Positions 17,219 through 21,348 of a stretch of 21,348 bases of DNA are shown here, one piece after another. The number at the start of each line of letters is the position of its first letter. Position 1 is the first letter of the stretch. The notes beneath the pieces were generated by a model. It ran no database searches, was not told the DNA's origin, and was given only the letters and a program-made list of their open reading frames with translations. The position numbers were made by a program, and so were the translations under genes. The DNA is from Chitinophagaceae bacterium (GTDB lineage: Bacteria; Bacteroidota; Bacteroidia; Chitinophagales; Chitinophagaceae). Location of the stretch: NCBI GenBank assembly GCA_023229465.1, contig JALNZE010000034.1, positions 1 through 21,348 on the forward strand, given 5' to 3'.

Positions 17219-17255
17219 CAATTAAATAAATTAAACAATCAAAAAAACCAATCTC

Positions 17256-17822
17256 ATGAATAGAAGAGAAGCATTATCCAGTGTAGCATTACTCCTGGGT
17301 GGAACTATTTTGGGTGCAGAAGCCTTTTTAACGGGCTGTAAAACCACCTCAGATACGGGCCTTGTGTTTTCGCCGGGCGATATTTCCTTTATGGATGAAG
17401 TAGCAGAAACCATTTTGCCAACTACGGCCGCATCACCCGGTGCCAAGGCGGCCAAACTGGGCGATTTCATGTCTGTGATCGTTCGTGATTGTTACGAAGA
17501 GAAGGACCAGAAAATCTTTTTTGATGGCATTAAAAAACTGGATGAAGCCAGCAAAGCCAAAAACAGTAAAACATTCCTCGATAGTAATGAGCAAGAGCGC
17601 CATGATCTGTTGGTTGCCCTCGATGCAGAGCAGAAGGGATATCAAAAAAATAAAAAAACAGATCAACCCAATCATTATTTCCGTATGATGAAAGAGTTAA
17701 CCTTATGGGGTTATTTTTCTTCAGAAGTGGGCGCTACCAAGGCTTTGCGTTATGTAGCCGTACCGGGTAAGTATGAAGGATGTATTGATTATAAGAAAGG
17801 CGATAAGGCATGGGCTACTTAA
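17256..17822 (+). CDS. Gluconate 2-dehydrogenase subunit 3 family protein (Tat small subunit)
   Basis: The 188-residue product begins with a twin-arginine signal (MNRREALSSVALLLGG) that ends in a lipobox-like LTGC (Cys about 29). It continues as the small-subunit domain known as gluconate 2-dehydrogenase subunit 3: FSPGDISFMDEVAETILPTT, with conserved helical segments up to LWGYFSSEVGATKAL. These proteins act as the chaperone/Tat carrier for the GMC catalytic subunit and are equivalent to the gamma subunit of FAD-glucose dehydrogenase or the small subunit of glucoside 3-dehydrogenase. It lies 37 bp after the GMC gene and is surely co-expressed. The mature complex would be anchored at the periplasmic face. 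Confidence 0.9.
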   Translation: MNRREALSSVALLLGGTILGAEAFLTGCKTTSDTGLVFSPGDISFMDEVAETILPTTAASPGAKAAKLGDFMSVIVRDCYEEKDQKIFFDGIKKLDEASKAKNSKTFLDSNEQERHDLLVALDAEQKGYQKNKKTDQPNHYFRMMKELTLWGYFSSEVGATKALRYVAVPGKYEGCIDYKKGDKAWAT

Positions 17823-17866
17823 TTAGTAATTAATAATTGAGGCTTTCGGAGGCCGTCTACTTATTA

Positions 17867-17914
17867 CTTTCAACTTATAACTATATTCTCACGACTCACG
17901 AAACACGGGTAACT
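17867..17914. repeat. Heptamer-periodic intergenic repeat (copy 4)
   Basis: The 141-bp gap between the small subunit and the next TIM-barrel gene contains a run that includes CTCACGACTCACG (17888-17900), identical to the 13-mer at 11865-11877 and the reverse complement of 2722-2734. Flanking units (TTCAACT, TATAACT, ACACGGG) keep an approximate 7-bp rhythm. The rest of the gap shows no clear promoter. Confidence 0.55.
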
Positions 17915-17963
17915 TAATGGCAGTCATTATCTATTGTCAGGATTTCACTTAAAATAACATACT

Positions 17964-18833
17964 ATGTCAACCAACAGAAGAGATTTTTTACGCACCGGTG
18001 CTTTTGCAGCATTGGGATTAAGTATTCCATTTGCCGGAAAATCTTTCTTAGTGGAAGAATTTACCAGGTTTAAAAAAATTCCTGCATTTGGGATTCAGTT
18101 ATGGACGGTAAAAGAGAATTTGGGGGCCAATCCGAAAGATACCCTCCAGAAAATTTCTTCTTATGGATATAAAACAATCGAAAGTTTTGAAGGGAGAAAT
18201 GGCATGTTCTGGGGTTGGAAAAATACCGAGTTTAAAAAATACATGGACGATCTGGGTATGCAGATCATTTCATCCCATTGTAATAACCTGGTAGATTTTG
18301 AGCGCAAAGCCGCAGAAGCCGCGGAGATTGGAATGAAGTATTTGATTTGTCCGCATAAGGGCCCACAGAAATCTATCGATGATTTTAAACGCTTCGCGGA
18401 TGAGTTTAATAAATCGGGTGAGATCTGTAAAAAGAACGGAATCCGTTTTGCCTATCATAACCATGATTACTCTTTCAAACCCATGAACGGGCAGGTACCA
18501 CAGGATGTGATGATGGAGGGAACCGATAAAGACCTGGTAGATTTTGAAATGGATATTTACTGGGTAGTAGCTGCAGGAGAAGATCCTAAAGCATGGTTTG
18601 CCAAACACCCCGGCCGTTTCCGTTTATGCCATGTAAAAGACATGGGCAAAACCGCCACCGGGCATGAATCGGTACAAATAGGCAAAGGCACTATTGATTT
18701 TGCATCCATCCTTAAAGCAGGTGCTGCCAATGGCCTCAAGCACCATATTGTTGAGCAGGAAGCATTCACAGGAACCAATCCGATGGAGAGTGCGGAGGCA
18801 GATGCGAAGTATATGAAAGCGTTTAATTATTAA
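17964..18833 (+). CDS. Tat-exported sugar phosphate isomerase/epimerase-like TIM-barrel protein
   Basis: The 289-residue product has a clear twin-arginine signal (TNRRDFLRTGAFAALGLSIPF), then a PF01261 TIM barrel: FGIQLWTVKENL, SSHCNN, H165/H167 in YHNHDYSF, E195/D197 in FEMDIYW, H223 and D226 in CHVKDM, and E264/E266 in IVEQEAF. Such proteins are commonly annotated as sugar phosphate isomerase/epimerase. However, Tat export places this one in the periplasm, where a phosphorylated substrate is unlikely, so keto-sugar epimerisation or isomerisation is the better guess (inference). It follows the dehydrogenase small subunit on the same strand after a 141-bp gap with a heptamer repeat. It ends at a strong bidirectional terminator. 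Confidence 0.88.
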   Translation: MSTNRRDFLRTGAFAALGLSIPFAGKSFLVEEFTRFKKIPAFGIQLWTVKENLGANPKDTLQKISSYGYKTIESFEGRNGMFWGWKNTEFKKYMDDLGMQIISSHCNNLVDFERKAAEAAEIGMKYLICPHKGPQKSIDDFKRFADEFNKSGEICKKNGIRFAYHNHDYSFKPMNGQVPQDVMMEGTDKDLVDFEMDIYWVVAAGEDPKAWFAKHPGRFRLCHVKDMGKTATGHESVQIGKGTIDFASILKAGAANGLKHHIVEQEAFTGTNPMESAEADAKYMKAFNY

Positions 18834-18883
18834 ATGATTTTTTCTTCGTTATTAAACAGTCATCTGTTCGATATTCGATAAAT

Positions 18884-18917
18884 AAAAAGCGGTTCCTGAA
18901 ACAGGAACCGTTTTTTA
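18884..18917. terminator. Bidirectional rho-independent terminator
   Basis: A perfect 9-bp GC-rich stem, CGGTTCCTG (18890-18898) and CAGGAACCG (18902-18910), with an AAA loop, is flanked by A5 on the left and T6 on the right. It therefore terminates both strands. It lies between the stop of the rightward gene (18833) and the stop of the leftward gene (18943). Confidence 0.92.
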
Positions 18918-18942
18918 TTTAATCAGGTTTCCGCACCCTGCC

Positions 18943-20418
18943 TTATACCCCCAAACTCCATCCTTCTCTATATGTTCTCTTCACAAATTGATTAGCATCA
19001 TCAAAATTGGTGATCTTCATATTCGGGCCATCCCATAACAACTTGACGTTGCGGCCGGGGTAACTGGTATTTCCCTTTTCAGTTTTTTTGGCGATATGAT
19101 AACTGCGGATAGCCAGGTTGCCCATCAGTACGCTTTCTGTTAACGGACCGGCGATATCAAAATTAGAGCTGAGGTTTTTTGCTTTCTCAGATCCATAACC
19201 TGCAATCGCGCCTTCAACCCATGCGGTATAGTGACCGCCATCGCCGCCTGGTACGAGGGCAACAGTTTTTGGTACGATGGTTTCTTTGGTGCGTGAGGTA
19301 GGCAATAGATTCGGATATTTACCATAAGTACCACAGATCATTTTGCCTTTGGTACCCAGGAAGATGGCGCCATTACCACCATCACCCATGATTTCGTTAG
19401 GGCCAAGCTCTTCCGGACGGTCGGGCTGAATACCACCATCCATCCAATGCAGTTTAATATCTGGTTTACCATTCTCGCCCTTAAAAGTTAAGGTGATAGA
19501 AGAAGAAATCGGGCCCGAATCGGGATATACACCGCGGTTCCAGTTTTCTGTATATGGTGTGGCTACGCTGCATTCTGCAGAAGAAGGATAACCGAGCCCG
19601 AGTACAGCGAAGGTGGGGGCCATAATATGGCAGGCCATATCACCCAGGGCACCGGTACCATAATCCCACCAGCCACGCCAGTTAAAGGGAACCAGTTTTT
19701 CTACATAATCGCGGTAAGGAGCGGTACCTAACCAGAGGTTCCAGTCGAGTTCTGCTGGAACAGGTGGTTTATTGGCCGACCAGGGAATACCCTGTGGCCA
19801 AACGGGCCTGTCGGTATAGCAATAAATGGTATGCACATCACCAATAATGCCTGCATTGTACCAGTCCTGCAGTTGACGAACCCCATCACCCGAGGCGCCC
19901 TGGTTACCCATTTGGGTAACCACTTTATAATCGTGTGCCGCTTTGGTAAGCATGCGGGCCTCATAAATATCGTGGGTAAGGGGTTTTTGAACATATACAT
20001 GTTTACCCAGTTGCATAGCGCCCATGGCAATTACGGCGTGCATATGGTCTGGGGTGGAAACCGAAACAGCGTCAAAATTCTTGTGTTCTTTGTCGAGCAT
20101 TTCACGGTAGTCTGTATAGACTTTTGCTTTGGGATAGCGCTCACGGCTCTTGGCTGTTTGGCGTGAATCCACGTCGCATAGAAAACCGATATCGGCTTTG
20201 CCGCTCTGGAAAAAACTCCAGAGATCGCTTTCGCCCTTACCGCCGGCACCCACGCCTGCAATGGTTAGTCTGTCGCTGGGTGCGGTAAACCCACGGCCCA
20301 ATACATGGCGGGGCACAATGTAAAAACCGGCTGCAGCCAATGCCGCATTGCGGATGAATGAGCGCCGGGAGTCTTGTTTACCTGAATCTTTTGTGTTAGG
20401 AGATGGTTTTTTTTTCAT
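18943..20418 (-). CDS. Tat-exported Gfo/Idh/MocA family oxidoreductase
   Basis: The 491-residue protein has a twin-arginine signal (DSRRSFIRNAALAAAGFYIVP, RR at 18-19). A Rossmann domain follows (IAGVGAGGKGESD, about 53-65; CDVDSR; VSTPDHMHAVIA), then the C-terminal domain with GDMACHIM (D260, H264). The family motif EKP appears as VQKP (143-146), a substitution seen in exported members. It is longer than cytoplasmic relatives, as is usual for the Bacteroidota Tat-exported type. Exported members resemble glucose-fructose oxidoreductase in holding the nucleotide tightly and carrying it folded through Tat (family knowledge; not shown here). It probably oxidises or reduces a glycoside in the periplasm. 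The ATG at 20418 is followed by a homopolymeric A9 (three Lys codons). It shares the terminator at 18884-18917 with the convergent TIM-barrel gene. Confidence 0.9.
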   Translation of the reverse strand: MKKKPSPNTKDSGKQDSRRSFIRNAALAAAGFYIVPRHVLGRGFTAPSDRLTIAGVGAGGKGESDLWSFFQSGKADIGFLCDVDSRQTAKSRERYPKAKVYTDYREMLDKEHKNFDAVSVSTPDHMHAVIAMGAMQLGKHVYVQKPLTHDIYEARMLTKAAHDYKVVTQMGNQGASGDGVRQLQDWYNAGIIGDVHTIYCYTDRPVWPQGIPWSANKPPVPAELDWNLWLGTAPYRDYVEKLVPFNWRGWWDYGTGALGDMACHIMAPTFAVLGLGYPSSAECSVATPYTENWNRGVYPDSGPISSSITLTFKGENGKPDIKLHWMDGGIQPDRPEELGPNEIMGDGGNGAIFLGTKGKMICGTYGKYPNLLPTSRTKETIVPKTVALVPGGDGGHYTAWVEGAIAGYGSEKAKNLSSNFDIAGPLTESVLMGNLAIRSYHIAKKTEKGNTSYPGRNVKLLWDGPNMKITNFDDANQFVKRTYREGWSLGV

Positions 20419-20428
20419 GTAGTCAATC

Positions 20429-20551
20429 GTTAGTTGTTAGAGGGTAGAAAATAGAGAGTTCAATTTATTACAAATATTTCAATTGGCGTATAGATGATTG
20501 AAATTATTAGATACCCGTTTCTGCTCTCACGACTAACGACTCACGATCGTC
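20429..20551. repeat. Heptamer-periodic intergenic repeat, inverted pair (copy 5)
   Basis: Upstream of the Tat-exported oxidoreductase lie four consecutive 7-bp units GTTAGTT, GTTAGAG, GGTAGAA, AATAGAG (20429-20456). About 68 bp further on comes an opposite-sense run CTCACGA CTAACGA CTCACGA (20526-20546). The two runs face each other in the same way as at 15439-15496. No promoter consensus is recognisable between them. Confidence 0.6.
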
Positions 20552-20556
20552 AATAG

Positions 20557-20873
20557 TTACTTATCAGCAACTAAGGGGCCTGATTGGATACACGGATTTA
20601 GCCGATAGGTGGGCCGCATAGTAGTCAAAAAGAGCCTATTTCTGTTATTTTTTTTTGCTGACACAACTTTTTGAGTGAAATGAGCGTCTTTATACATAGT
20701 TCGAATCCAATTTTCAGCTGCCTGCCCTTTTGGGGTGGGCAGTTTGTCATTGTGGGATACACGGCTTTGGGTATGATTTTGATTGTGTTGTTTCAAGTAT
20801 CGTAATTTATCTGCTAAACAGAAAGCAAGAGAACGCAGGGCCTTAATCAGAAATAATAATAATCGAAGAAGGG
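20557..20873. other. Intergenic stretch without a credible gene
   Basis: No convincing coding sequence is visible. A 79-codon minus-strand frame (20557-20796) has unremarkable composition and no recognised domain. The stretch holds a 10-bp direct repeat GGATACACGG at 20586-20595 and 20755-20764. It also holds a short hairpin CTGCCC / GGGCAG (20722-20727, 20737-20742) with only a weak T tract, and an AT-rich run leading into the palindromic repeat array. It may be a decayed gene or a repeat-rich island. Confidence 0.5.
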
Positions 20874-20925
20874 TAGCCCCTACGGGGCAAAAAATACTGT
20901 GTGCATCATGTTGCTACAGAGCGGT
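20874..20925 (-). repeat. Inverted, diverged half-unit heading the palindromic array
   Basis: Read on the minus strand, this 52-bp block contains the same 22-base conserved segment found once in every array unit (here 20904-20925). A different 15-bp spacer follows, then a GCCCCGTAGGGGC palindrome. It therefore corresponds to the right half of a unit in opposite orientation, and it faces the tandem array head-to-head. Confidence 0.7.
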
Positions 20926-21348
20926 AGCCCCTATGGGGCAAAGAAAAATATCCCGTAGGGATAACCGCTCTGTAGCAACATGATGGGGGAGAAGATGTAA
21001 GATGCCCCGTATGGGGGCAACCCAAAGGATGATGGTAAATAATAATGATCGAAAAAAGATAGCCCCTATGGGGCAAAGAAAAATATCCCGTAGGGATAAC
21101 CGCTCTGTAGCAACATGATGGGGGAGAAGATGTAAGATGCCCCGTATGGGGGCAACCCAAAGGATGATGGTAAATAAATGACCGAAAAAAGATAGCCCCT
21201 ATGGGGCAAAGAAAAGTATCCCGTAGGGATAACCGCTCTGTAGCAACATGATGGGGGAGAAGATGTAAGATGCCCCGTATGGGGGCAACCCAAAGGATGA
21301 TGGTAAATAAATGACCGAAAAAAGATAGCCCCTATGGGGCAAAGAAAA
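20925..21348 (+). repeat. Tandem array of 133-135-bp palindrome-rich repeat units
   Basis: Three full units (20925-21059, 135 bp; 21060-21192, 133 bp; 21193-21325, 133 bp) and a partial fourth (21326-21348) run to the window edge. Each unit has three short palindromes built on a C-rich/TA/G-rich core: GCCCCTATGGGGC (first unit 20927-20939), TATCCCGTAGGGATA (20949-20963) and TGCCCCGTATGGGGGCA (21003-21019), plus a conserved 22-base segment (20964-20985). Units 1 and 2 are identical over about the first 115 bases. Differences are one base change in unit 3 and a small length change near the unit 1/2 junction. The 133-bp period is not a multiple of three, so frames through it are not genes. There are no unique spacers, so it is not a CRISPR array. 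Confidence 0.92.

Noticed and set aside
20640..20720. tRNA-like segment with GTTCGAATCC
   Set aside because: The bases around the T-loop-like sequence do not form a T-stem, and no acceptor, D or anticodon arms of correct size can be drawn.
20557..20796. 79-codon minus-strand frame as a hypothetical gene
   Set aside because: Composition looks random, no domain is recognisable, and it spans a direct repeat and a hairpin. Kept only as part of the gene-free stretch.
20906..21293. Overlapping minus-strand open frames with repeated Cys/Pro/Gly-rich peptides in the repeat array
   Set aside because: They are translations of the palindromic repeat. The 133-bp period breaks the frame, no start or context is shared, and the DNA shows palindromes rather than codon structure.
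20874..21348. CRISPR array
   Set aside because: Units are 133-135 bp and identical throughout, with no short direct repeats separated by unique spacers and no cas genes in the window.

Overview
The window looks like chromosomal DNA of a Bacteroidota bacterium, probably of the Chitinophagales type (an inference from gene families, not a taxonomic match). The signs are a type IX secretion C-terminal sorting domain followed by a PorP/SprF-like protein, a TonB-dependent receptor, two matches to the Bacteroidota promoter consensus (TTG, about 18 nt, TAnnTTTG), starts without clear Shine-Dalgarno sequences, and several Tat-exported sugar enzymes.

Layout. (1) 1-3789 (+): the 3' part of a large secreted adhesin-like protein with six 81-residue Ig-like repeats, a PKD domain and a gliding-type C-terminal domain, then a PorP/SprF family outer-membrane protein. 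(2) 3791-4087 (-): a small stand-alone CBM48/isoamylase early-set protein. (3) 4199-9057 (+): a promoter and a two-gene operon encoding a YncE-like beta-propeller/phosphoesterase and a TonB-dependent receptor. (4) 9075-9521 (-): tadA, with its own promoter. (5) 9630-20418: a sugar-oxidation cluster arranged around a divergent promoter region at about 13101-13274. Leftward run Gfo/Idh/MocA oxidoreductase, TIM-barrel isomerase/epimerase, lipoprotein cytochrome c and a DUF1080 (3-keto-disaccharide hydrolase) protein. Rightward run an MFS transporter, a Tat-exported TIM-barrel protein, a GMC flavoprotein dehydrogenase, its Tat small subunit (gluconate 2-dehydrogenase subunit 3 family) and another Tat-exported TIM-barrel protein. 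A Tat-exported Gfo/Idh/MocA oxidoreductase comes in convergently behind a bidirectional terminator. (6) 20419-21348: 930 bases without a credible gene, ending in an array of near-identical 133-135-bp palindrome-rich repeats that runs off the window.

How the genes may work together. Region 5 contains the parts expected of an oxidative 3-keto-glycoside route. A GMC dehydrogenase and its small subunit oxidise a sugar ring and pass electrons to cytochrome c. DUF1080 splits the keto-glycoside. The MFS carrier imports the product, and TIM-barrel enzymes and Gfo/Idh/MocA oxidoreductases epimerise or reduce it to a normal sugar. This is inference from families and clustering; the substrate cannot be read from the sequence.

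Two repeat systems stand out: the palindromic array at the right edge, and short 7-bp-periodic runs (CTCACGA / CTAACNN-like heptamers) that recur in five gaps of this window.
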